IMG/VR virus record: IMGVR_UViG_3300046804_000544
Span: 1 to 64,000 of that record
Strand: one strand, 5' to 3'
From: a virus
Length of the DNA: 64,000 bases
Shown: piece by piece, positions 1 through 7,312 of the stretch
How positions within the stretch are numbered: position 1 is the stretch's first letter
Layout of the letters: each line of letters begins with the position of its first letter
Translations under genes and position numbers: made by a program
The notes under the pieces: generated by a model
What the model was told of the DNA's origin: nothing
Seen by the model: only the letters and a program-made list of their open reading frames with translations
The model's database searches: none

Positions 1-1350
1 TTCTTCATCATGTTTTTCTAAGAAACCTTTGATAACATCACGTACATCCATTTCTGGATTTACTTTGCCTAATTCTTTTAATGCGCTAATTAAATCTGAA
101 TCATCAATGATACCCTTTAAACTTTGTATAGCATTGGTACCATCTACGCCTGCTGGCATTTCTTGGGCGATTAGTGTGTTAAGTTTTTGTACAGCCATAC
201 TAGCAGCTTCTTCATCTGTATCTAAAAGATCACTGTTTTCGCTGACTAGTCTGTTTAGATAACCTTCAAAATCTTGAAGTTCTTCAATCTCGTTTTCTAA
301 TACTTCAGTAGCATCAAATGTTTCTGCCTGTATTAGATCTTCAGGACCTAATTCTTTAACTGGTGCTACATTTTCACCAACTAATTTATAGATGTAAGGA
401 AATACATTTTTTAGTTCTTCATTAAAACTGCGAATAGTTAAACGATCAATCCAATCATTAACTATATCTTCAGGAATCATTTGTTCTTCAGACTTAGTAA
501 AAGACTCTGCAAAACTTTCATAATATTTTTGATTCTGTAAACTATGAATTTCTTTCTTTATACTATCGATACGCTCGTATACACGACCGTTAATAGGACC
601 CATTGCTTCGCTAACTACAGGATTGCGATCAACGTAGCCTTTAAACATACGCAATTTGTTTAATTCTTCACTAAGGCTGATAATATGTTGCCCAATATCA
701 TCATAGCTGGTTCCGCCATGCGCTACGTGCATAGCTAGAGCGCGAGCACCGTTTAAATGTTTGTAAGGATAACGGAATCTTTCTCCCTCTGCACTTTCAA
801 CATAGATGCTTTCAATATGCATTGTTCGACCTGCAGGTAAATCATAATTGACAGGTTTTGAATGTTTTACAATAAGTTTAGCCTCGCCCATTTCTTGAAA
901 ACTGGTTCTTGAGGTCCCCCATAATTTACTTTCGGTCATACCGGTAACTCCGCTATTATTTGATAATGTTTCGTAATCTCGTTTGTCTAAATTGCTCTTA
1001 GCAATATCTCTCACATTAAAATCCATCATATGCTGACTGGCAAAATCGCTTAGACTTTCTAAAAATCTAAACCATTGACGTTTTACACCTTCTGGTTGTC
1101 CTTCTACAATATCGTTACTAAAGATAACAACTAACCCGTCGTCTTCACCGTCTTCAGCAGCTTTATCACTAATGCTTATAGTAATTGTACCTAAATTTTT
1201 TCCATGTTTAATATAGTCAAACTCAAAATAACGAGCATCTTTAGGTCTATCTGTAACTTTACTGTTTTGGTCGCCCAGCTGAATCTTTGGAAACTGTGTT
1301 CGTAGCTTTCCAAATAAATTTCTGGCGATTATACTAAGATTTTTATCCAT
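1..1350 (-). CDS. Conserved T4-like phage protein of unknown function, C-terminus outside the window
   Basis: An open frame of 450 codons begins with ATG at 1350 and runs off the left edge without a stop, so the protein is longer than 450 residues. It starts MDKNLSIIARNLF and is mixed alpha/beta in composition, with acidic stretches in the last 150 visible residues. A segment around residues 230-265 (GERFRYPYKHLNGARALA, then HVAHGGTSYDDIGQHI) looks strongly conserved in character and resembles a large uncharacterised protein I associate with marine T4-like phages; I cannot assign a function. It lies directly downstream of the terminase gene. A GATAAATA promoter motif ends 5 bases before its ATG and no Shine-Dalgarno is visible. 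Coding status is secure; the role is unknown. Confidence 0.85.
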   Translation of the reverse strand, partial: MDKNLSIIARNLFGKLRTQFPKIQLGDQNSKVTDRPKDARYFEFDYIKHGKNLGTITISISDKAAEDGEDDGLVVIFSNDIVEGQPEGVKRQWFRFLESLSDFASQHMMDFNVRDIAKSNLDKRDYETLSNNSGVTGMTESKLWGTSRTSFQEMGEAKLIVKHSKPVNYDLPAGRTMHIESIYVESAEGERFRYPYKHLNGARALAMHVAHGGTSYDDIGQHIISLSEELNKLRMFKGYVDRNPVVSEAMGPINGRVYERIDSIKKEIHSLQNQKYYESFAESFTKSEEQMIPEDIVNDWIDRLTIRSFNEELKNVFPYIYKLVGENVAPVKELGPEDLIQAETFDATEVLENEIEELQDFEGYLNRLVSENSDLLDTDEEAASMAVQKLNTLIAQEMPAGVDGTNAIQSLKGIIDDSDLISALKELGKVNPEMDVRDVIKGFLEKHDEE

Positions 1351-1355
1351 ATTGA

Positions 1356-1363
1356 TATTTATC
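1356..1363 (-). promoter_or_regulatory. Late-promoter-like octamer GATAAATA
   Basis: The minus strand reads GATAAATA, one base from the T4 late -10 consensus TATAAATA. It overlaps the TGA stop of the terminase gene and leaves only 5 bases to the ATG of the next gene. Transcription from it should start at or near the start codon. Confidence 0.6.
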
Positions 1364-2957
1364 AAAAGGTTGAACTTACAAATATAGGCATAGGAGGCTC
1401 AAAATCTTCCTCATCGTATGTCTCATTACTGCTATAAGTATCAAATACTCTACTGTCCCAATCTGCTAATACCTGACTCATGCGTACAATTAGCAAACAC
1501 GCACTGACTAGATCGTCTTGTTCTTCCATTTTACCTTTAAATGTTATGCCGCTAGCAATAAAGTTTTTTAACTCACTAATTAGTACTTTTGAGTTAATTT
1601 TCATTTTACCTGATTCTATTAAGTATTTTAAGCGAGCACAGGCAGCAATTTTAGTTTTGTGTGTAGTGTTAAATCCTTTACGGAATTTGCGTACATGTCC
1701 TTTGCGTATAGGTTCGCTAACAAATAATCCTGGAAAGTTTTCTTCTCCTATATCTTTAATACAAATTAAGCCAGCTTCACCAATATTGTTGTTTTCTATA
1801 CTCCAGTATATGTTATTAACATTGTCTTCGCCTACACATTCTTTAATGTAATTTAATATTTCACGCAGTACACGTATTTGTCCTTGTATAGGAGTTAAAT
1901 TGTGCTGCCATTCTGCAACCTGATTAAAAGTAGGTAATTCAAATACTTGTATACCTGCACTATTACCACCTGTTCCTAAACTTGGATCTAGTGCAATAGC
2001 ATATATTGCATCTTTGTTTGGTTGTTTATACCAACGTGTTTGCCCCATATTCATTATAGGCTTTGCTCCTTCCATGCCAGCTAAATGAATACTGTTAATC
2101 AGTGTTTCGTCAAATACTAAGAATTCGCAATTATATTCTCGTCGAAAACGCTCTTCACCAATTCGACCTCTTTCGGCAGTAGCCCATGCATCGTCTCTAT
2201 CAGGATGCTCATTCCAGTGACAAGTAAACGGAAAAAATCCATTTACACCAACATCTTGTTCGTTGCCGTATTCGTCAAACTTTTTATTAGCTTCTTTCCA
2301 AATTGTAGCAAATGTATCTTCATCGCTGTTTGGTGTGGATGTCATTATACATTTACCGCCAGTTGCTAATGTTGGTGATATTGATGTCCAAAACTCATCT
2401 GCAATGTTTGGAGGCACAAATGCAAACTCGTCACAGTATAGTAAGGAGATAGACATACCGCGACCTGTATTACCAGTAGTAGTTGTACTAACAATTCTTG
2501 AACCGTTGTCAAATTCTATACTCCCTTTGTTATAGTTAACCACGCCACTGCGAATATGGTCGGGGCATAGTTCATAAGCGTAACGAATACGCTGCATAAT
2601 TTCTTGAGAACCAGTATATTTGTGTGCAGAAATTAGTATGGTTTGATCTGGATGAAACATCGCATACCATAACAGATAGCCGGCCGCACAAGTAGTCTTA
2701 CCCATTTGGCGAGGTAACATATTGATATTAAATCTATGTCCGTGATATGCGTCTAATAATTTTGTTTGATAACCAAATGGCTCAAATAACAACTTGCCTT
2801 TTACAGGATGCTGTATATAAAAGAAATTACTACAAAAATGATGATATCCAGTATCTTCGTCAGAACATTTCAGCAAATCCTCAATTTGCTGTTCTGTAAA
2901 TTTTTCTTTAGTATGTGCCTTTTTGGTTAAAACACCATCTAATGATTTAGTTGCCAT
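1362..2957 (-). CDS. gp17: Terminase large subunit, DNA-packaging ATPase and nuclease (T4 gp17 family)
   Basis: This is the motor that pumps DNA through the portal and cuts the concatemer. The 531 residues show the two expected domains. The N-terminal ATPase has Walker A PRQMGKTT at about 82-89, Walker B LLYCDEFAF with the catalytic Glu at 177, and a coupling motif TSTPN at about 206-210. The C-terminal RNase H-like nuclease has acidic residues at D324 (ALDPSLGTG), E388 (SIENNNIGEAG) and D481/D482 (EQDDLVSA), matching the three-acid centre of T4 gp17. Length is slightly below T4 (610). The ATG at 2957 has no Shine-Dalgarno; a TGTAAATA motif lies 4 bases upstream, just after a terminator, so the gene probably forms its own late unit. 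Small-subunit gp16 lies upstream, separated by two unknown genes. Confidence 0.97.
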   Translation of the reverse strand: MATKSLDGVLTKKAHTKEKFTEQQIEDLLKCSDEDTGYHHFCSNFFYIQHPVKGKLLFEPFGYQTKLLDAYHGHRFNINMLPRQMGKTTCAAGYLLWYAMFHPDQTILISAHKYTGSQEIMQRIRYAYELCPDHIRSGVVNYNKGSIEFDNGSRIVSTTTTGNTGRGMSISLLYCDEFAFVPPNIADEFWTSISPTLATGGKCIMTSTPNSDEDTFATIWKEANKKFDEYGNEQDVGVNGFFPFTCHWNEHPDRDDAWATAERGRIGEERFRREYNCEFLVFDETLINSIHLAGMEGAKPIMNMGQTRWYKQPNKDAIYAIALDPSLGTGGNSAGIQVFELPTFNQVAEWQHNLTPIQGQIRVLREILNYIKECVGEDNVNNIYWSIENNNIGEAGLICIKDIGEENFPGLFVSEPIRKGHVRKFRKGFNTTHKTKIAACARLKYLIESGKMKINSKVLISELKNFIASGITFKGKMEEQDDLVSACLLIVRMSQVLADWDSRVFDTYSSNETYDEEDFEPPMPIFVSSTF

Positions 2958-2961
2958 AATG

Positions 2962-2969
2962 TATTTACA
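2962..2969 (-). promoter_or_regulatory. Late-promoter-like octamer TGTAAATA before the terminase gene
   Basis: The minus strand reads TGTAAATA, ending 4 bases before the terminase ATG and starting just downstream of the terminator at 2972-2994. The same octamer precedes the acidic core gene at 60839-60846. It departs from T4 TATAAATA at two positions, so this is less certain than the GATAAATA sites. Confidence 0.5.
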
Positions 2970-2971
2970 AT

Positions 2972-2994
2972 AAAAAACCGGGCTTATAGCCCGG
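2972..2994 (-). terminator. Rho-independent terminator
   Basis: Read on the minus strand, a perfect 6-bp stem (CCGGGC/GCCCGG) with a 5-base loop is followed by TTTTTTATT. It ends the transcript of the gene at 3015-3590 and the genes upstream of it, just before the terminase gene. Confidence 0.9.
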
Positions 2995-3014
2995 TCCGAG
3001 TAGTGTTTGTTAGG

Positions 3015-3590
3015 TTATCTACCTTTAACTTCTTGATACAAAGATTCTAATCTAGCAACAAGACTTTCCATAGGAGGCGTACCTCTAGGATTGCCACCAC
3101 CGTTAACTTTAGGTGCTTCTGCACCTTTGCTTAATAAATCGTTACCTGTAGCAACCATGCGGCTCATAGGTGCTGTTTGCGGCTCAGGTTCATTTGCGAA
3201 CTCATCAACTGGCATGTCGCTGCCAATAATAGGTTCTTTGTCCATCTTTCCAATTAGACTGCCCAAGTGTCCTTCATCGTCTCCACCATCTTCTAAATTA
3301 CGTAAGATATCTAGTAAATCACGGATTCCACCTTTGCCTGATCCATTCATATTTACACTAACATTTACATTGTCTGGTTGACTGCTAGACATAGAAGGCA
3401 TCATCCCACATTCTTCTACATCATCTTCTCGTACTTTTTCCATATCGCCGTCTCCATCGAGATCAGCTTGATCTTTTCCAGCAGCACGGGCAGCAGCTAG
3501 ATTGCCAGTAAAAAGATTGCCTTCATTTGGTTCTTCAGATACGGGTCTATCTAATGCTTCAATTTTTCTGTATAGTTCTTGAAAATTCAT
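3015..3590 (-). CDS. Unknown acidic protein of the terminase region
   Basis: 191 residues with no family I can name. The N-terminal 20 residues (MNFQELYRKIEALDRP) look helical. The middle is Asp/Gly-rich (DLDGDGDME at about 43-51). A predicted amphipathic helix RDLLDILRNLEDGG lies near 90-103, and the C-terminal 25 residues again look helical (ESLVARLESLYQEV). The rest is low-complexity and probably disordered. The start overlaps the stop of the upstream gene by 4 bases (ATGA), so translation is likely coupled to it, and a strong terminator follows. Its position between gp16 and gp17 suggests a role in packaging or head assembly, but that is inference. Confidence 0.85.
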   Translation of the reverse strand: MNFQELYRKIEALDRPVSEEPNEGNLFTGNLAAARAAGKDQADLDGDGDMEKVREDDVEECGMMPSMSSSQPDNVNVSVNMNGSGKGGIRDLLDILRNLEDGGDDEGHLGSLIGKMDKEPIIGSDMPVDEFANEPEPQTAPMSRMVATGNDLLSKGAEAPKVNGGGNPRGTPPMESLVARLESLYQEVKGR

Positions 3591-4195
3591 TTTGTTTTTC
3601 CTTTGCCGCTGATTGGGCTTTTTGATGCTGCTGTTTTAACAGTTTCAGCGGCTTTTTCTTTAGGTGCCTTTTTAGCTAGAATAGAATCGTTAACACCTTT
3701 ATATTGTGTAGGCTCAGTTTCTTTTCTAGTCTTTGCCAGTTCTTTTAAGAAGTTAGCAACGCCTTTGTCACCAACTCGATCTTGATGACTTTCTTTTTGA
3801 TAGTCTTGTGTTAGTAATGCTTTTCCGTCTTCTTTATCTACATTTTCAGCATTTAATTCTGCTTCAGCATCTTCACCTAATGTTCTAACTTTTAGGCAAC
3901 AAGCATCTAATCCAGTATGTTCAGATAGGTAACTAGATAAAACTAAACTTGTTGTAGGATAGTTTAATTCAACGTCAAATACATGTACTGGTGCATTTTC
4001 CATAGTTGGAAAATCACGTAACTTTGCCTGAATAGGTGTAGTTTTAGTTTTAGCAAATTTTGCTACACTATATTTTTGTAACGCAGTTTCCATTACGTCT
4101 TCACAATTTTCTGGAAGATCGCCTGCAATTTTAATTTTGAAAGCGTATTTTTTAGCTTCTTGGCTTTCTATTAGATATTCAACAAAAGATTTCAT
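3587..4195 (-). CDS. Conserved T4-like structural-module protein, unknown function
   Basis: 202 residues. The N-terminal 110 residues form an apparent alpha/beta domain (KKYAFKIKIAGDLPEN, then VHVFDVELNYPTTSLVL). The C-terminal 90 residues are charged and low-complexity, rich in Lys and Ala, with a GKGKTK tail that could contact nucleic acid. An AGGA Shine-Dalgarno lies about 8 bases before the ATG at 4195. It follows gp16 closely and overlaps the next gene by 4 bases, so gp16, this gene and the next form one translation unit upstream of the terminator. I recall similar proteins of unknown function in marine T4-like phages; no function is assigned. Confidence 0.85.
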   Translation of the reverse strand: MKSFVEYLIESQEAKKYAFKIKIAGDLPENCEDVMETALQKYSVAKFAKTKTTPIQAKLRDFPTMENAPVHVFDVELNYPTTSLVLSSYLSEHTGLDACCLKVRTLGEDAEAELNAENVDKEDGKALLTQDYQKESHQDRVGDKGVANFLKELAKTRKETEPTQYKGVNDSILAKKAPKEKAAETVKTAASKSPISGKGKTK

Positions 4196-4213
4196 GCTTA
4201 CAGTCCTAATGTA

Positions 4214-4693
4214 TTATTTATTCATATTTTTAAGTTTTTCTATAAGGCTGTTACGATCTGAAACTATTACGCCAGTACCGCTGACATCAATACTATCATC
4301 TGAGTTAGCATCTTGATCTAATTTTTGTTTTTTAAGCTGTAGTTCTACCATTTTAAGTTTTTTGTCTATTTTAGCTGCTTTTGCATCAATAGCGTTTTTT
4401 AGCATGGCGCTAGCAACTTCAAAAACACGCCCGCTATAACGTGCTTCAACATTCATACCTAAATCCATAAGATCATCAAATGCATCTGTAGCTCGTTGAG
4501 CTAATGCATCAAACTCTGAATCGCTTACATCACCGAGACCTTTTACAGCTGGCAATGCTGCGGCAATTTTATCAAACTCTGAAATATCACGTAGAAGAGG
4601 CTGTGCAGTATTCACAGCTTGTTCCTTTTCTGCTTTTTTAATTGTTTTTTTAGTTTCAGGTAGATTAAGTATTTCTTCAAGTTTTTTTGTCAT
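4214..4693 (-). CDS. gp16: Terminase small subunit (T4 gp16 family)
   Basis: The small terminase recognises viral DNA and regulates the gp17 motor as an oligomeric ring. The 159 residues are almost entirely helical. The central segment DAFDDLMDLGMNVEARYSGR (about 92-111) with the following FEVASAMLKNAIDAKAAKI resembles the conserved core of T4-type gp16. It is followed by a coiled-coil-like stretch (KKLKMVELQLKKQKL) and a short C-terminal tail with VIVSDRNSLIEKL. T4 gp16 is 164 residues, so the length fits. It lies 8 bases after the gp4 stop in a compact operon running gp4, gp16, two unknown genes, terminator. Assignment rests on recalled family pattern and synteny. Confidence 0.78.
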   Translation of the reverse strand: MTKKLEEILNLPETKKTIKKAEKEQAVNTAQPLLRDISEFDKIAAALPAVKGLGDVSDSEFDALAQRATDAFDDLMDLGMNVEARYSGRVFEVASAMLKNAIDAKAAKIDKKLKMVELQLKKQKLDQDANSDDSIDVSGTGVIVSDRNSLIEKLKNMNK

Positions 4694-4701
4694 ACTCTTA
4701 C

Positions 4702-5142
4702 TTATCCTGGGCGTCCATTATGGAATAAATCTTGCTCGTTAAGCACACGGAATCTTATTCCTTGTCTACTGCACCATTCGTAAGCTGCACGCCATTTAAC
4801 TTGATTTTTTGCCCACTGTAGTTGATTGTTACGATTTTTACCAACTTTTTCTAACACAGTTTGATTTTCAGGTTTAACTTCAATTAATTCTGTATTGATC
4901 TTGTTGGTTCGATCTACGTACTGTATGAAAAAATCAGGAACATATATTGTTCCTTTTCCGGTAAATGGATCTTTATAAGGAATTTTTACAGCTTCACTAG
5001 CCCACTTTAATACATTAGGATTAGTATCGCAAAAGCGCATAAAACTCCATTCCCATGAACTTCTATACGTTGGTTGTCTATTGCCTACATATTTTTCAGG
5101 GTTGGCAACTTGATATTTTCCCTGTGCAAATCTTCGAGCCAT
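4702..5142 (-). CDS. gp4: Head completion nuclease-like protein (T4 gp4/gp50 family)
   Basis: gp4 acts after DNA packaging to prepare full heads for tail joining. The 146 residues contain a PD-(D/E)xK nuclease signature: SSWEWSF with Glu at 31, VPDFF with Asp at 70, and ELIEVKP with Glu 88 and Lys 90. This matches the TnsA-like fold assigned to T4 gp4, which has a similar length (150). Tryptophans at 30, 32 and 47 and the PYKDPFTGKGTIYVPDF segment are typical of the family. The start ATG overlaps the stop of the upstream gene by one base, which suggests coupling. Confidence 0.85.
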   Translation of the reverse strand: MARRFAQGKYQVANPEKYVGNRQPTYRSSWEWSFMRFCDTNPNVLKWASEAVKIPYKDPFTGKGTIYVPDFFIQYVDRTNKINTELIEVKPENQTVLEKVGKNRNNQLQWAKNQVKWRAAYEWCSRQGIRFRVLNEQDLFHNGRPG

Positions 5143-5516
5143 TATGCAATAACATTTCTATTTTCAAACGTTTCTTCTGCTGGTTCTGTTTTAAAACCTA
5201 ATACACTAGTTTTATCTCTATAGACGTTTAACACTTCTGCAACTACTTGGCTTAATTGTACATCTGAAACGCCTTTTAGTGTATCAATTAGCTGCAAAGG
5301 ATTTATATTTTCTAATCTTGCTTGATTAAGTAAAACAATAGCAGTACTGCGACTTGCCTGTTCGTCAAATCCTCTCTTAAGAAAATATCCAACTACTGCA
5401 TCAATTTGATTTGTAGGAAAAGTTATTTGATGTAAAAAATATTTGTCAAAAAAATTTCTAACTTCGTCGTCACTTGTTGGTGTTGCAGTTGGTGGTAAAT
5501 TATTTGTAATAGCCAT
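5142..5516 (-). CDS. Small conserved protein of the tail/head-completion operon
   Basis: 124 residues, mostly alpha-helical, with a disordered Pro/Thr-rich N-terminal 15 residues. The body contains DDEVRNFFDKYFLHQ, a segment DAVVGYFLKRGFDEQAS, and a helix with LLNQARLENINPLQLID. I do not recognise a T4 counterpart; it does not resemble gp53 despite sitting next to gp4. It overlaps the upstream gene by one base and the downstream gp4 by one base, so it belongs to the same operon. Probably a virion or assembly protein; function unknown. Confidence 0.82.
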   Translation of the reverse strand: MAITNNLPPTATPTSDDEVRNFFDKYFLHQITFPTNQIDAVVGYFLKRGFDEQASRSTAIVLLNQARLENINPLQLIDTLKGVSDVQLSQVVAEVLNVYRDKTSVLGFKTEPAEETFENRNVIA

Positions 5517-6589
5517 TATGGACCACCTCCGTTTATATTTCTTGGTGTGGCTACAACAATGTTAGCATTTCCTGTATCGTTAACTGGAAAATTAGTATTG
5601 TTTATACTGCCAGCACCAGTTCGTGCTACATTCTGAAGACCTTTAGTAGCTATGTTTTGTAATTCTTGATTTACACCTGACTTAGTTAATGCTTTGGCAT
5701 TTTGATATGTATTAACAGTTTTGATAGCTGTATTGAGAAAATCCAACGGGCTGTCAAATGCTCTGCCTGATGCGATTGCACCAAACACTTGTTCAGCGCC
5801 TGCAAGAACGCCACCAGGTCCAAATACTGTACGTGTTCCGCCGCCAGCAACGCTTAATGGACTGGGTGTTGTATCATAGTGTTCAACTCCAAATCCTGGA
5901 GGATTATTTGGCTCTACTTGTCCGTAGTCATAATTAACTGCTTCGTATGCTAGCGTCATAGAATTTTCACTAGGGCTACTATTACTATAATCTAGAGTAT
6001 CGTGATTCCAAGCAGTAATAACAGGATTAATTAATTTTGCACTGGTAAAAGTTCTACGGGCAAATTGATAGATAGTAATATTATTAAAAAACGGAATACT
6101 GCTGCCATTGTCTAATCCGTAAGGTGTTCTAATAAATCCAGAACCTAACATAGCGGTTCTGTTGTAGTTTCCGTAAGTTTTACTAGCATCATGATCTGCA
6201 TAATAATAACTGTAATAATTTTGCCATAATTGTCTTACTACACCAAAATTATCTTCATGAAATTTAATGTTTACTGGGCTGTAAGTTATAGAATTTTGAA
6301 CTACTTTTTTTCTATTGTACTGGTTAAGTGTTTCTGTAGACACTGAAAATTTTGGTAAGTCTGCACTTTTTACCAACATATTAATTTCATTTTGATGTTG
6401 ATATTTAAAGTTGATGCTTTTTAATGCCTGAGGATTTATACTAAAAACAACATGGTATTGAAATTTTAATTTAGGGGCTAATCTAAAATCATCGTCAACA
6501 AATGTTCTAGCTGCATGGGCAAAGTCTCCCATGTAACCTTTTGCATGTGTTAAATTATTTACAAATTGTTTTACTGATTTACTAGCCAT
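5516..6589 (-). CDS. Tail-tube-fold baseplate/tube-initiation protein (gp48/gp54-like, tentative)
   Basis: 357 residues. The region LVKSADLPKFSVSTETLNQ (about 92-110) followed by NSITYSPVNIKFHEDN matches the strand order of the tail-tube fold found in T4 gp19, gp48 and gp54 (a P-x-F-x-x-x-T/E element, then a strand before an acidic F-x-D/E turn). A second beta region follows with SMTLAYEAVNYDYGQVEP. The C-terminal 110 residues are Gly/Asn/Thr-rich. T4 gp54 is 320 and gp48 364 residues. It is encoded immediately downstream of gp19 beyond a terminator, from its own GATAAATA motif that ends 5 bases before the ATG with no Shine-Dalgarno. The tube-fold call is a motif reading; which baseplate protein it equals is uncertain. 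Confidence 0.6.
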   Translation of the reverse strand: MASKSVKQFVNNLTHAKGYMGDFAHAARTFVDDDFRLAPKLKFQYHVVFSINPQALKSINFKYQHQNEINMLVKSADLPKFSVSTETLNQYNRKKVVQNSITYSPVNIKFHEDNFGVVRQLWQNYYSYYYADHDASKTYGNYNRTAMLGSGFIRTPYGLDNGSSIPFFNNITIYQFARRTFTSAKLINPVITAWNHDTLDYSNSSPSENSMTLAYEAVNYDYGQVEPNNPPGFGVEHYDTTPSPLSVAGGGTRTVFGPGGVLAGAEQVFGAIASGRAFDSPLDFLNTAIKTVNTYQNAKALTKSGVNQELQNIATKGLQNVARTGAGSINNTNFPVNDTGNANIVVATPRNINGGGP

Positions 6590-6594
6590 ACAAA

Positions 6595-6602
6595 TATTTA
6601 TC
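6595..6602 (-). promoter_or_regulatory. Late-promoter-like octamer GATAAATA
   Basis: The minus strand reads GATAAATA ending exactly 5 bases before the ATG of the tube-fold gene, about 35 bases downstream of the terminator at 6638-6664. No Shine-Dalgarno lies between it and the start. Confidence 0.65.
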
Positions 6603-6637
6603 TAACGTTATTATATACGTAGATAATGAGCAGGCAT

Positions 6638-6664
6638 AAAAAAGCCCCAATTAAGGGGCTTTTT
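6638..6664 (-). terminator. Rho-independent terminator after gp19 (symmetrical)
   Basis: A-tract, GCCCC, 6-base loop, GGGGC, T-tract. On the minus strand the stem is followed by a run of T, directly after the gp19 stop. The symmetry of A- and T-tracts would let it work in both directions. Confidence 0.9.
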
Positions 6665-6665
6665 A

Positions 6666-7298
6666 TTAACCTCTTGTACCAGGGCCTGTTGCCAGTGTAC
6701 CTATTGTACGAGCGATTGCTTTTCCTATACCAGAGCCATCTGGAACTTGTAAGCAGTTATCTGGCTGGATTGTTAAATCAATCTGCATTGGTGTTTGTTC
6801 ACCGTATGCCATGTTTTGATAGTTAACTGCTTGCAGATAACAACCATAGCACTCCCATGTTTCTAAAACATTTGGTGTGCTTGCGCCGTTGCCACCGTCT
6901 AGTACTTCGATACGAGTTGTAAACTTGTAGTCGATAGCACTGGCAGCACTGGCTTGTTCCATAAAGTCAAATTGTTTCTGTAGTTGCTCACCTACTAGCT
7001 TAGAAACGTTGCCTGTTACATCGTCTCTTAAGCTAACAGCCATTGTTTGCCATGTATGCTTACCAGCATAATTGATTTTACTGTTATAAATTTCAATTGT
7101 TTGGTTTGCAAATTGTAAATTTGGTCTAACTGCTGAAATAACTTGTTTTGTTAGCTCAGTTGTTGGTGTTGATACTCCAAAGTTTTCAAACATCACTCTA
7201 AAACGATATTTTAACTTTGGCATCAACATACCCTGGGCACTAGCACTTTGGTCGCTAGCTAAGGGTACTGTGAATCTTGATAGTGTTGCGATTGCCAT
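6666..7298 (-). CDS. gp19: Tail tube protein (T4 gp19 family)
   Basis: gp19 forms the inner tube of the contractile tail through which DNA is delivered. The 210 residues fit the family (T4 gp19 is 163; marine relatives are longer). Typical features are MPKLKYRFRVMFENFGV near the N-terminus, QVISAVRPNLQFANQTIEIY with the P-x-x-x-F element, and a hydrophobic beta-rich second half ending QMQIDLTIQPDN-like (here PMQIDLTIQPDN). A strong Shine-Dalgarno (AGGAG) lies before the ATG at 7298. It follows gp18 by 14 bases as in T4, and a terminator follows directly, so gp18 and gp19 form a sheath-tube unit. Confidence 0.95.
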   Translation of the reverse strand: MAIATLSRFTVPLASDQSASAQGMLMPKLKYRFRVMFENFGVSTPTTELTKQVISAVRPNLQFANQTIEIYNSKINYAGKHTWQTMAVSLRDDVTGNVSKLVGEQLQKQFDFMEQASAASAIDYKFTTRIEVLDGGNGASTPNVLETWECYGCYLQAVNYQNMAYGEQTPMQIDLTIQPDNCLQVPDGSGIGKAIARTIGTLATGPGTRG

Positions 7299-7312
7299 TA
7301 TATTCTCCTATT

